Origin: Ceratopteris richardii
Taxonomy: Eukaryota > Streptophyta > Polypodiopsida > Polypodiales > Pteridaceae
DNA: 64,000 bases
Direction: 5' to 3'
NCBI GenBank assembly: GCA_020310875.1
Contig: CM035416.1
Coordinates: 3,559,209-3,623,208, forward strand
This document shows, piece by piece, positions 11,112 through 21,753 of the stretch (positions within the stretch are counted from its first letter, which is position 1; every line of letters begins with the position of its first letter). The notes under the pieces were generated by a model that made no database searches, had not been told where the DNA came from, and saw only the letters and a list, made by a program, of their open reading frames with translations. The translations under genes and the position numbers were made by a program.

Positions 11112-14100
11112 CTAGGGTACTTCAAACAAAGATTCTTCTTTTTCTGACATGGTGTCTTTCTTCTTCCTTTTCTTGCCTTCACTCTTGTTAGTCACTTCTG
11201 TGGCTAACCTCACCTCATTCGTAATTTCCTCGTGGCTCGGAGTGTGAGTCCCTATCTCGAAAAAATATTCTTCCTCTGATGCAAAGGGGGGGTCCATGAT
11301 AATTGATTCTAAATCAAAATCGCTTGCATCCTCAAATACGTCAGTGTTAGGTTCACACTCTTCTAAAATTGCATCGCACATGATTGGCTCTATCGTGAAA
11401 ACTGAAATGTCATAGCCATCCTCGTCACAGTGGGGTGTCCATTGTTCTTCATTGATGGCTACATCCATGGTTGCTAGAATTTCTGCCCAACCATGGGGTT
11501 CAAATTCTTCGTCTGGGAATACTACAGGTGCGTAGGCTGGATCTTGAAGGGTTCGTGGATGTTGTTCTGCACCTAAGGTCCTTGCTTCTAATCGTTCTTC
11601 CTCTTGTTTGGCTACTTTACACATCCATAAATGGGTATCCTCATGCAACCAAGAAGGATCTGATTCTAATGAGTGCACGGATTCCGTCTCTACTGGTGTT
11701 TTATGGATGGTATTCCATTGTATTGGGGGTACATCTCTGTGTGAATAGTCTTTAAGATTGACCTTAGTAGTCACTCCTAGATGTTGCAAGTACAAAGAAT
11801 TAGTTCCCCAATCTTGTACAATTTGCAACTGACGCATGAATGGTCGTCCCAATATCATCTCATAAGCACGATTTTTCGCAAAGTCACAAATGGCGAAAGT
11901 ATGCTCAAATTCTACACCACAAGTGGTGAGAGATATGCTTTCTAGTAAGCCTAATGGTTTTTCTATGTGTCCATCAGCCATTTGTAGTTTCATCCTGGTG
12001 GGTCTGAGCGCTGGCTTACCCCAACGTTTCCACAAAGCGGTGGTAGCGATGGCTACTCCGGCTCCTGAATCTAAGATGGCTTTCGTGGTGTAGCCCTGAT
12101 GGGTTATTGGAAGATATGTGTTACCTTCCTCTCCTTCGCTTACGTCTCCAATCTTTTCCACGGGTATCTCTGGTACCTTCTTATGTGATCCTATCTGAGA
12201 GGATGTGGTAGCAAGCTCAGGGAATTGATTTGCTACATGTTTCCATAATTCTGGTTTTACCTTTAACAATTCCTCCAGAGTGAGATTACACTGTACTTTG
12301 GTATTCTTGATCACTTTCGTGTTCCTAGGGATCACTGATTCTTCATTCCTCACTATTATCGTGGGTGCTCTCATACTAATAGACTTTGCTTCCCAAGGTC
12401 CTGTGAACTGAGGTAATTCTTGTAAAGAATTAGATTCAAATCCTGTGGGTTCACTCAGTTGTTCCACCTCTACATCATCGTATATAGAGGGGATGTCTTG
12501 GGGAAATTGTTCTTGCAAATCGTGTATTTCTTGAATAGGAGGATGGGTTCCTTGTTCCTTTCTCCATTTCTCTTCTTGGATTTCCCTCAAAAATTCATGT
12601 GAGTACCTATGTATGGAAGACAAGTTGTCTTGACTTTCTGTATTGGGTACTTGAGACAGGGATGGTGCATTCCTTTCCTGTGTCTCTGTGATACTAGGGT
12701 TCCTATGCTGATCCTTTTTCTCTTTGCTTTCTATCAAGTGTTCTAGTCTCTCCATTAGTCCTTGAAAGTGTAGTTCCGGTTTTGCCATGTTATTCCAATT
12801 GAGATATCTAGAGGCTTCGAACAAAGCTTGTGCTAGTTCTACCATCTTCATGCAAAGTTTAGTTCTCTCAATTTCTAGATCGGCTCGAGGGTAGTTTTTA
12901 CTCATTTCCGTTACTTGAGGTCCCTCTTTTAATCTAGCCTGATATGCACGAAACATCATGTCTAGATCTTCTGGTATGGGTTCCGCCAAAACTGATCCTG
13001 ATTTTTGAGCTGGGTTTTCTTGGTTTAATTCTTGTGAAGCCAATTCTTGTATTTTGGCTCTAGATTCCCTTAAACTTCCTTCCAACTCACTTATCTTTTT
13101 ACTCCACTTTCTCTTGATTCTTTCTCTAGAATCTTTCCAAGACTTTGTCTTTTTACTGCTAGATTCTGCAACTTCACTAGTTCCGGCTACTTTCTCTTGA
13201 TTAAGCTGTTGGTTTTGTAAGAGCGCCTGGGCTCTGGTTATAGCTTGGATAGGCACGTATGTAGGGTTAGATCCATCTGCGGTGTTTACAATACCTATCA
13301 CGTTGATCGGTGTCACATTTGTAGCATTAGCAGGGTTCTTAGGACAATCTTTGATTATATGCTCTTTGCCACAGTCGGCACAAAAGCCTTGTATGTTATA
13401 GTACTGTGATTGCCTTGCTATTGGGGGATGTGGACAGTCCTTTATGAAGTGATCTCCTTGGCACCTAAAGCATGGTCCTCTAGGGCCCTGTGGTCTCTGT
13501 TGTCTCAATTGGGGCCATGGGTTTGGGTTTGCGTACATCACATTAGCATAGTCTGGCTCCCAACTAGGTTCCATTGGTGGACTATCATAATGATATGTCT
13601 CCACATGTTCTGGTGACTCCGTGTAATAAGCGGGTGGACTAGTTACATGAGTAGAGTCAAAACTGTTTGAGTTCGGGTCACTTTCTGTGATCAAAGGTGA
13701 AGAAGGCACTAAGGCCCTACTTAGGTTCTCTTCTGCAGCAGCGTATTTGACTGAGATGACATTCGCTGGTGGGGGTGGCTGCTGAGCTAAGACGGGTTGA
13801 GGTCTCTGTTGAGCCTGGTATGGGTAGTTCTGAGGAGGCCTATAGTAATAAGGCTGAGCATTGTATTGGCCTTGATACCTACCTGGCTGCTGGTATGTTT
13901 GCGGGTAGTTCTGTCTCACGGTTTGTTTGTTGTATGGGCAGTCCTGAGCCGTATGATTCGTGTATCTTCTCTCAATTGTACAATATTGGCCACTAGGGTT
14001 GGCTTGAGGTTGTGGTGCATTGGGACACACGTTTGCCAAATGATTTCCACCACAAGTGTAACAACGTACATTAGTTGGTAGCTTGGGCACCTGTTTACTA

Positions 14101-15752
14101 GCAACCCCTAGTTTTTGGGCCACTTTTTCTGCTAGGTCCTCTATCGAATTAGACAATTTTGTGGATGCTAGAGAAGAACAATCTGAGTCTTTATAGACCT
14201 TTGAGAGTTCTAATTCATCTCCTAGGTTATCCTCAATGTCTATACATATTCTTACACACTCCTCTAGCGTTCTGGGTTCTTTTAGGTACACATAGGAGCG
14301 TAGTTTAGCGCTCAACAAGCCATCTAAAAACAAAGACACTTGCTTAGCTTGTGAGGGTAGCTCTTGCATTGGACATCGTTCAACATATTGTCTGAACCTA
14401 CGTCCTGCCAGTCTAACTGTTTCCTGAGGGGTCTGTTTAAAGCTATGAATCAACGAAGACGTGTCATGTCTAATCCCACTTTTAGAGAATTCAGTGATGA
14501 ATGACTCTAAAAAGTGATGGATGTCTCTAAATTGCCTTTGTTGCAATGGTTGGAACCAAGTTAAAGCGGTATTCTTTAACGTTAGTCCAAATGCATTGTA
14601 TTGCGTGAACATGTCCTCGACTTGTTCTGCTCTTAGTACTTGCTTGAATTCTGCGACATGGTCATAGGGATCTCCTGTCCCATCAAAGTAATTCTTCATT
14701 GATTTTACTAATTGAGTGGGTCTCAATACTCTTGCGTGTTCACGTGGCCTAGGTAGAGGAAAATCATCTCTACCACCTAGTACTCTATGATCTCTTTGTC
14801 TATCCGCTCTATTAGTGTTCGTGGTTGCTCTATCTCTCCCTGTGGGGTGATTAAAGCTTACTTCTGGTCTCTCTTTATTTCCTTCTCTTTGATGTCCGTG
14901 GGCTGAGGATGTTCCTGCCCCTTGTTGACTTGTATTCATGTTTGTTCTAGATGGAGGGAATACCAATTCACCTCTCCATGTGTATGTGTTTTTAGCGCGG
15001 TCAGGCACCACAAAGACTCTTTCTGAAGTCTCATCCAGGTATACAACCTTTCCAGGTGTATCTGGGTCCTTGAATTCATAAATTGTAATGATGCCTATCT
15101 CACCAGGGTGTTCCTTTCTGTACCTCCAAAAGGCTTCATCTGTCTCTTTATTTACAAACAACTCGGTGCTCCTGTTATCTTGAGGGATCCATTCTGGGAT
15201 GAGTACTCTTGTTAATACGGATTTCCCTCTAGGTGTTCTAGGTTCTTCTAACGGTTCTTTTCCTTGAAATTTCGCTTCCGTCTCTAATCGAATTGTGCCA
15301 AACTCATTAGTATCGTTTGGCTGCGTACTTAAAACGTACATGGTTCCTTCTTTGTCTATGTACGCGTCTCTCTCAAATTTCACCACTGGTCTTTCCAATC
15401 CAATGGGTTGATCAGGGTTGTGCAGTTGCACCACTTGCCTTTGCAAACCATCCTCATAGATGCGAGCACCTAATCGGTTGGTTCGGAGAAACTCTAATTG
15501 TGTTCTATAGGGTCCTTCAGGTTTTTCTAAATAAGCTATATTAGACCCTCCTTCTGGTCTGTCTGCGCTAAATGCCATTTCTGATTCGCTAGTATCTGAG
15601 CTCTCATAGGGGTAATTACTATTCAATTGCTGAGCCCACGATCGAGCAGTAGTTCTTACACTTGCCTCTGATGATCTAAGGCTTCGTCGGTCCGACTTAC
15701 CTATGTGTCTCCCTGATCTAAGGTTCATTAATTTTCTTCCTTGCACACTCAA
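11112..15752 (-). CDS. Element B Gag-protease polyprotein (1,546 residues)
   Basis: Gag forms the cytoplasmic particle and the C-terminal protease cuts the polyprotein. After a basic N-terminus the retrotransposon capsid region lies at about residues 330-460 (FDGTGDPYDHVAEF, ALTWFQPL). Zinc knuckles of the form C-x2-C-x3-H-x4-C occur near residues 562 (CYTCGGNHLANVC), 760 (CFRCQGDHFIKDC) and 790 (CADCGKEHIIKDC), and a C/H-containing CTIERRYTNHTAQDC lies between the first two. The protease near residues 1210-1320 has LDSGAGVAIA, GHIEKPLGL and MILGRPFMRQ. The start at 15752 is the first ATG of the long frame. The stop is a TAG at 11112-11114, where element C has a Glu codon, and the frame beyond is pol. 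This is very long for a plant Gag; most of the extra length is Gln/Pro-rich and charged linker. Confidence 0.9.
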   Translation of the reverse strand: MSVQGRKLMNLRSGRHIGKSDRRSLRSSEASVRTTARSWAQQLNSNYPYESSDTSESEMAFSADRPEGGSNIAYLEKPEGPYRTQLEFLRTNRLGARIYEDGLQRQVVQLHNPDQPIGLERPVVKFERDAYIDKEGTMYVLSTQPNDTNEFGTIRLETEAKFQGKEPLEEPRTPRGKSVLTRVLIPEWIPQDNRSTELFVNKETDEAFWRYRKEHPGEIGIITIYEFKDPDTPGKVVYLDETSERVFVVPDRAKNTYTWRGELVFPPSRTNMNTSQQGAGTSSAHGHQREGNKERPEVSFNHPTGRDRATTNTNRADRQRDHRVLGGRDDFPLPRPREHARVLRPTQLVKSMKNYFDGTGDPYDHVAEFKQVLRAEQVEDMFTQYNAFGLTLKNTALTWFQPLQQRQFRDIHHFLESFITEFSKSGIRHDTSSLIHSFKQTPQETVRLAGRRFRQYVERCPMQELPSQAKQVSLFLDGLLSAKLRSYVYLKEPRTLEECVRICIDIEDNLGDELELSKVYKDSDCSSLASTKLSNSIEDLAEKVAQKLGVASKQVPKLPTNVRCYTCGGNHLANVCPNAPQPQANPSGQYCTIERRYTNHTAQDCPYNKQTVRQNYPQTYQQPGRYQGQYNAQPYYYRPPQNYPYQAQQRPQPVLAQQPPPPANVISVKYAAAEENLSRALVPSSPLITESDPNSNSFDSTHVTSPPAYYTESPEHVETYHYDSPPMEPSWEPDYANVMYANPNPWPQLRQQRPQGPRGPCFRCQGDHFIKDCPHPPIARQSQYYNIQGFCADCGKEHIIKDCPKNPANATNVTPINVIGIVNTADGSNPTYVPIQAITRAQALLQNQQLNQEKVAGTSEVAESSSKKTKSWKDSRERIKRKWSKKISELEGSLRESRAKIQELASQELNQENPAQKSGSVLAEPIPEDLDMMFRAYQARLKEGPQVTEMSKNYPRADLEIERTKLCMKMVELAQALFEASRYLNWNNMAKPELHFQGLMERLEHLIESKEKKDQHRNPSITETQERNAPSLSQVPNTESQDNLSSIHRYSHEFLREIQEEKWRKEQGTHPPIQEIHDLQEQFPQDIPSIYDDVEVEQLSEPTGFESNSLQELPQFTGPWEAKSISMRAPTIIVRNEESVIPRNTKVIKNTKVQCNLTLEELLKVKPELWKHVANQFPELATTSSQIGSHKKVPEIPVEKIGDVSEGEEGNTYLPITHQGYTTKAILDSGAGVAIATTALWKRWGKPALRPTRMKLQMADGHIEKPLGLLESISLTTCGVEFEHTFAICDFAKNRAYEMILGRPFMRQLQIVQDWGTNSLYLQHLGVTTKVNLKDYSHRDVPPIQWNTIHKTPVETESVHSLESDPSWLHEDTHLWMCKVAKQEEERLEARTLGAEQHPRTLQDPAYAPVVFPDEEFEPHGWAEILATMDVAINEEQWTPHCDEDGYDISVFTIEPIMCDAILEECEPNTDVFEDASDFDLESIIMDPPFASEEEYFFEIGTHTPSHEEITNEVRLATEVTNKSEGKKRKKKDTMSEKEESLFEVP

Positions 15753-16565
15753 TTACACACTTAGATCGTCAATGGTTTTTTTGTTATTACTTTCTTGATC
15801 CTTTTTAGATTTCTTTAGATTCTTGTCTTAATGTATGCGTCAGGAATTCGACTTTCCGTTATAATTTTGAGTTCTCGTTCCGTCAGACTTATGTTCTTTC
15901 CTTTAGGTTTTTGTCACACACACCTTTACTTGTAGTCTTAAACTTGAAAGAATTAGGTATCTTGAACTTGAGGCGTTCCTATCGTCTTAAATCCACAATG
16001 CTAACGTTTAGCCTAAGCTAAGAATTGACTGAGGGGGTTGAGTAATCTTCCAACCTCGAGTCGGCTTTTTTGGTTGCTCTGATGCTCAAGAAGCCGCGCT
16101 TCCCAAGCTTTATGCCCTTCACTGCCTTGCCTTGGTTGCCTTCGATTGCCCTTGTTAGACCTGGAAAAATCCAATATTAAACCAATTCACAGTTGGATGA
16201 TCAAACACTTGAGTATATACACCTTTTAAGTCCCTTCCCTTTTGCCCAAAATTTCAATACTTGCCCCCTTGGCTTTCTAGTCCCAAACTAGGTGAACCTC
16301 AAAATAGCTTATCCAAAAAATAGATGTATTCTTTATGAAAAAAACAGTTGAGGTCACGTAGTACTCGTCACGAGCTTTCTATCGAGCTATTAAGCTCAAA
16401 AAACGGACTTCGGATGAAAAAGTTATGAGCGTTCAGGCCCTGGGGGGTAAAAACTGACAATCAGATTTTCCTTCAAATATGAGCTAAGGGGTCTCCTATG
16501 AGTCTAATGGTCCAAAAATTTCTCAAAAATACCCCCAAAATTGGTCAAAAAATGGAACCCTAAAT
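15753..16565 (-). other. Element B leader, non-repetitive part
   Basis: This is untranslated leader between Gag and the palindrome array. I see no ORF with family resemblance and no convincing structured RNA; base composition is ordinary. It probably holds packaging signals, but nothing in the sequence shows where. Confidence 0.5.
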
Positions 16566-17315
16566 TTGCGATGGGGGTGCACAATCGCGATGGTCTGGGA
16601 CCGTCGCGATGGTCCAAGCGAACCGTCGCGATGGCGTGGAATTTGGACAGTCGCGATGGTGCGAAAAGGCGAACCGTCGCGATGGCTCGAAGTGAACTAT
16701 CGCGATGGCGTGAGATTTGAACGATCGCGATGGCATGGAAATGGACCGTCGCGATGGTCCAGTAGTGAGCGATCGCGATGGCGTGAGGTCGAACCGTCGC
16801 GATGGCGTGATCAGGCGGACAATCGTGATGGTGCGGTCAACGGTCAAAGATGGACAATCGCGATGGTCCGAAGTGAACCGTCGCGATGGTCACAAGTGCG
16901 ATGGCGTGAGCCAATCGCGATGGTCCGGTTTTGGGATGTCGCGATGGTCCGAAAAACGAACCGTCGCGATGGTCTATCTTGACACGTGGCACTGTCGCGG
17001 CGATGGCATGGGCCAATCGCGATGGTCCGGGGTCAGCTGAACAATCGCGATGGTCCAAGTGGACTGTCGCGATGGCTCAAGTGAACCGTCGCGATGGTCC
17101 GAGACCGTCGCGATGGTCCGGCCGAGCCGTCGCGATGGCGTGAGCCTATCGCGATGGTGCGACACAATCGCGATGGTCTGAGCCAATCGCGATGGTCCAC
17201 CGAAGTGTGAATTTTCGAGATGCGCCTGTGGATTCGTAGATGCACAAGGGTCGCCTACCTCGTGGTGTGGTCGCCTACCAAGAATTCCGAAGGTTGCAGA
17301 CCATCGCGATGGTCC
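16566..17315 (-). repeat. CpG-palindrome array in element B leader (about 29 copies of a TCGCGATGG-type motif)
   Basis: About 29 copies of a 9-11 bp core, written on the plus strand as (C/A)(G/A)TCGCGATGG followed by TCC, CGTG, TGCG or CTCG, occur between 16566 and 17199, with one outlier at about 17304. Spacing is irregular, averaging roughly 22 bp. The core holds the palindrome TCGCGA (often ATCGCGAT). A few copies carry CpG-decay variants such as TCGTGATGG. It lies in the transcribed leader, between the primer-binding site and gag. All six frames are crossed by spurious Arg/Asp-rich ORFs. Confidence 0.9.
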
Positions 17316-17670
17316 GCCACACTCGGCAGATCTTTGACAGAGAGTAAAATTTTACCTTTTCCAAGCTTTCCTGATGCACTGGAGCTCTGTACCTGCAAGA
17401 AAACTCAAGAAAACACAAGCACACACAAGCACAAAAGTTCTCTCTCGCTCTCTCGCATGCACAAATGAAGGGAAATGAGGTGAATGGGTGGATATGGTGA
17501 ATTTTCTGATTTTTTTGGAGATGAAGATGATGATGCGATGATGAAGATGGAGTATGGGGAAGGTGAAAAACACTAAAAACTAAGTAAAAACAACAACAAA
17601 AACTGAAATTTTTACCTTCCAACGCCACTTCTTGCTATACTCTTACCATCACACATTCGTCCTAGACTCG
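17316..17670 (-). other. Element B leader next to the primer-binding site
   Basis: This is leader between the palindrome array and the primer-binding site. I see short purine- and pyrimidine-rich runs and no gene. The short ORFs here look like chance frames. Confidence 0.5.
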
Positions 17671-17689
17671 ATCCCCGGCAACGGCGCCA
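17671..17689 (-). other. Element B primer-binding site (tRNA-Asp)
   Basis: The minus strand reads TGGCGCCGTTGCCGGGGAT seven bases inside the 5' LTR. This is complementary to the 3' end of plant tRNA-Asp including CCA, a primer known from Athila-type elements. It fixes the element's orientation. Confidence 0.95.
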
Positions 17690-17696
17690 AATTTGG

Positions 17697-18357
17697 TGTT
17701 GCTCTAGCACAATGGTAAGTACCACGTTAAGAAGCTTCACCTCCTTAATGTCAATCCGCGGAAGAGATAGGAGTGATATGAAGATCGTGAATGTGAGATG
17801 AAGTGAGAGTGATGGTGAGAAGCACAAAGATGCACACACACATACACACACACAATGAAGAGACAAGCAAGACACAATGGAAGGTGAGAAATTAGCTCTA
17901 TTATTCACGAACACTATTACAAGCTCAAACTAGCTCTAAGCTCACACTAACCAACATGAACCAACCTCAAAAATGAGCTCTCTAGCTCTTTTTATAGTTT
18001 CTAGAATAGTTTTGACCGGTTTCACATCTAGTGACCGGCATAGTTAAAAAATAGGTCCTAGATGCTATTTGGAAGGGTAAACGATGTCTAAAAATAATGA
18101 AAATTGGTACGCGCATTCTACCTAAGCTCCTCAAGCTCGAGGACTCCTCGGCTTGCACAAAATGGAGCTATGAATTAGAAAATGGGATTTTGTCTATATT
18201 ACATATGTTACAAGAGTGATGAAAATCACTGTTGGATGTTTGAAGAGGTAATAAAAACATAGTTGCTTGAAAAAATGATCCGACTGGCTCCCTGCTCCGT
18301 CTTTACATGCTTCCATGTCATCTGTGCCTCTGACTGTGCCTCTGACTGCTTCCAACA
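17697..18357 (-). repeat. Element B 5' LTR (right copy, 661 bp)
   Basis: This is the partner of 948-1596. It has the same TGTTG/CAACA ends. It differs by three substitutions and an extra 12-bp tandem copy of a CTGTGCCTCTGA-type unit near 18330-18345. As the promoter-side LTR it carries the TATA-like box at 17988-17996. Confidence 0.95.
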
Positions 18358-18362
18358 CCATT
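18358..18362. repeat. Target-site duplication CCATT, right copy (element B insertion)
   Basis: This second copy of CCATT directly follows the CAACA end of the right LTR and matches 943-947. Confidence 0.95.
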
Positions 18363-20500
18363 GGTTGCATCCTAGCTCAACCCGCAGATACAGGAAAGTT
18401 AGATCACCCTATAGCCTATGCCAGTAGACAATTGAATCAAGCAGAACGCAATTATACCACGACTGAAAGAGAAGGCCTAGGAATGGTATACATAGTGAAA
18501 AAGTTTCGACACTACTTATTGGCAAACAAATTCAAATTCTTCATTGATCATCAAGCCTTACTGTACTTAGTCAATAAGCCTTGTAATACGGGACGACTAG
18601 TACGATGGTTTCTATTGTTGATGGAATTTGATTTGGAAGTAGTAGTCAAGAAGGGGAATACTCACATTAGAGCAGATCACCTATCAAGAATGACACATGG
18701 AGAACCACCCTTAGGAGTACCAGATGATCTGCCGGACACGTACCTGTTCAACCTCGAAGTATGTCCCCAATGGGCAGAAATGTTGATTCCAATACTCACA
18801 TATGGACCTAAAAACGGGATCACACCAAACCGAACCCAAGACCTGTGGAAGACTAAAAACCTTCATATCATTGCTGGAAGCCTATATCACCAAGATTCAA
18901 GTGGATTACTCATGAGATGTGTGGAAGAGGAGGAACAAGAAATGTGGCTGCAAAAAGCACATGTAAATCAATGGAAAACTCATTTAAGTGCAAACGGAAC
19001 ATGGCAAACATTGAAGAGATTAGGCATATATTGGCCAACCATGCAAAGGGATACATATAACTATGTATCAGCCTGTCCAACTTGTCAAGAAAGGAATCCA
19101 GAAGAGAACTCCACTCTATGCTACTCCACCGTAGCATCAAGATGGAGCATGCCTCTGGTGAAGTTCTTAAAGACCCAAGAGTACCCAGAAGGAGCCACTC
19201 TAGCAAGGAAACGTGCACTTGTAGAACAAAGCAAGGACTATGCTCTTATAGGAAAACAACTCTTTAAACGAGGAAGAGATAATCATTTGCGAATGTGCAT
19301 TCATGAAGATGAGTATCTTTCTGTTTTAGAGATGGCACATACAGGAGCTGCAGGAGGACATTTTTCTGTAGATACAACAACAAAAATGATTCTCTTTGCT
19401 GGAATGTGGTGGCCAACTCTACATCAAGATGCAGCAACATACGTACACAGATGTCAACAAACGAAGTATCCAATTAGAAGGGATGAAATTCCATTAAAAC
19501 CCATGATGAGTGCCAGAGCTTTCACGGGGAATAGACTTCATAGGACCTATTAGCCCACTAGCTAAAGGATCCCACGCCGAGTATATAATCGTAGCCGCAG
19601 AATATCTGACCAAATGGGTTGAAGCCAAAGCAACCAAGAAAAATGATGCAAGAACTACGGCCAAGTTTCTCTTTGAGAACGTTTTCACTAGATTTGGACT
19701 GCCGATAGAAATTGTGAGTGATAGAGGCACGCACTTTGTGAATGAAGTTATAGAAGCTTTACTGAATGAATTCTTGGTAATTCATAAGAAATCAGCCCTT
19801 TATCACCCAAAAGCCAATGGACAAGCCAAAAGTTCAAATAAAATCTTGTGCACAATTCTCACTAAGATTGTGAACAATGGTAGATCTGATTGGGATAAAC
19901 AATTACATCATGTTTTATGGGCATTCCGAGTAGCTTACAAGACCGCCATATGAACTACTCCTTTTAACCTAGTGTATGGACATAATGCTATCTTGCCAAT
20001 TGATTTCTTAATACCCACTCTCAGAGTAGCAACAACTTATGAGTGGACGGGACATGAACTCTCAGCTCAATTGGATCAAATAGAGAAGTTACATGAAACT
20101 AGGTTACAAGCAATAGCAGGGATTTATGCTGCTAAAAGACGACAGAAGGCATATTTTGATGCTCATATTAAAGATAAAAATTTGAAGGAAGGAGATTTAG
20201 CTTTGGTATATAACCTGAAACAACATGCAAAGAAACTACAAAAAAGAGGATATGGCCCATTAATCATCAATCGCATATCCACCAGCGGAGCCATCAGCTT
20301 AGCAACTCTAGATGGAGAAGTATTGCCAAATTATATCAGTGGATGTCGAGCGAAAAAATATCTAGAGCCATTAACTGAAGAAATAATGTCACAATTGATA
20401 ATGGGTAAGAATAGGCACCTAGAGGAAGAAAGAATACGAGAGGAAGCCAGACAAGAAGCGCTAGAACAAATAAGAAAACGGAAAGAATGGATGAGAGAGA
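18358..20500 (+). pseudogene. Element A pol, continued: RNase H, two H2C2 modules, integrase
   Basis: The RNase H frame resumes directly after the duplicated CCATT with IGCILAQP, then TTEREGLGM, DHQALLYL and RADHLSRM. A first zinc module lies at about 18860-19095 (AGSLYHQ, AHVNQWKTH, YWPTMQRD, CPTCQ). A second lies at about 19235-19470 (KRGRDNHLRMC, AHTGAAGGH, WWPTLHQD); it has lost its second Cys through a small deletion (RCQQTK). A short deletion near 19520 shifts the frame at the first catalytic Asp (IDFIGP). VSDRGTHF keeps the second Asp, but the catalytic Glu is replaced by Lys (GQAKSSNK). A TGA replaces Gly near 19951. The C-terminal GYGPLIINRI is present. The integrase is therefore inactive. 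Same family plan as B. Confidence 0.93.
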
Positions 20501-21753
20501 GAGATGAGAGATATCACCTAGGAGAGCAACTCATCTCACTGGCCAAGTTTAGGGCCATTGAAAACCTAGGGCAACAAAGGAAGCAACCATATTTGAATTT
20601 GGGAGTTGGAAAAAAGGAATACCACTTAGTGGATGCTCTCATTGACACAGGAGCCGCTATTAGTTGTATCAAGTATTCATTGACACAGACACTCAAGGAG
20701 GAAATATGCCCATCAAAGGCACAACTGATAGGAATAGGAGGAAAAATTACCAAGTGTATAGGAGAGATTATCTTACCTCTACACCTCGGAAACAACACTA
20801 TGGAACAGAAGCTTTTAGTTTGTCACGATCAGGACTTATTGGAAGAGCTCGTGTTAGGTCAAGACTAGATATACGAATATGAAGTAACTATTCAATTGGC
20901 CTTAGGATACATCTCGGCCAAGATAGGACATCGTGAAGTATTCAACATGTTAGACGAACGACCAATCAAAGCCGCAAGTATAGAATCGAAAACTCACGCA
21001 AATGAACACAATAATGAATGTATGTTCACTAGCACTATGGAAACCCCTTCATCGATTACTTCATGTGAGGATACACTGAATTTTTCTTGCACACCATCTT
21101 CTAATCTAGCAAGTCACAAGAGTATCATTCTATCTGAAAACATCCTAAGCGAAGAACCACGCACAAGAGAGACTAGTTCTCCGGGTAATCACAAGTCTGC
21201 ACCTATTAGAATATACTCCATTCCTTACACTAGACAAGCTTGGATAAGGAAGGACCAAATGGCTGCATATCTTCAACAAAGGAACTATTTGCTACATCAG
21301 AAGAACCCACGAAACCTGTATGTAAATCGCTCAGGATATTCAGTTCCACAAAGAATTGCTAAAGTATGGATTCCAAAGAAAGTGGTAGCCGCCCAACCAG
21401 CCCGCACACAAATATGGATTCCCAAGTCATGTACTCAAATGACCATCATAAAAAAGGACGAACCAATGCTCAAGGAAAATCAGTATGGTCTGAAGGCAAA
21501 ACAACCAAAGATGAATAGCTACAGACCAGAAAAGGAGTCTCCATATGCTTCAAAACCCATTCCAAGATTCAAAAAGCAGATAAAGCATACGTACAACATG
21601 AGAAGCACCACATTCTTCAGGAATGATAGGAGTACAATCTGCCCCAACAGTGGAAGCAGATCTGGATGGCGAAAGGCAAGACTAGCTGTATGCATGAACC
21701 AAGTAATTCGAGTTGCACACATGTGGAGTTACCAGAATCCAAAGTATGCATGA
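20501..21753 (+). pseudogene. Element A second retropepsin-like domain (PR2) and tail
   Basis: This is in frame with the integrase C-terminus, so PR2 is part of the pol polyprotein here. The domain at about 20580-20870 shows LIDTGAAISC (catalytic Asp-Thr-Gly-Ala), GIGGKITKCIGEIILPL and the closing LVLGQD. A TAG at 20866-20868 replaces the Trp seen in element B (QDW). The same frame then runs to 21753 as a low-complexity tail containing VWIPKK and IWIPKS, matching the W-I/V-P-K motifs in B's tail. The active-site triplet looks intact, unlike that of element C. Confidence 0.8.

Larger units (their letters stand above)
948..18357 (-). mobile_element. Element B: complete Ty3/Gypsy LTR retrotransposon (Athila/Tat-like, 17.4 kb)
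   Basis: This is a full-length element in reverse orientation, bounded by LTRs 948-1596 and 17697-18357 with TGTTG/CAACA ends and flanked by CCATT. Read on the minus strand the order is: 5' LTR (right), tRNA-Asp primer-binding site, 1.9-kb leader with a CpG-palindrome array, Gag-protease, RT-RNase H-integrase, second protease-like domain with a long tail, ORF3, polypurine tract, 3' LTR (left). The two LTRs differ by three substitutions and one 12-bp tandem duplication, so insertion is recent. Several stops and frameshifts separate the ORFs, so this copy probably needs help from intact relatives. It is inserted in the RNase H of element A, a member of the same clade. Confidence 0.95.

Noticed and set aside
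16560-17245. Arg/Asp/Trp-rich ORFs on both strands
   Set aside because: They exist only because the TCGCGATGG repeats lack stops. Their peptides change with each irregular spacer and the region is retrotransposon leader.
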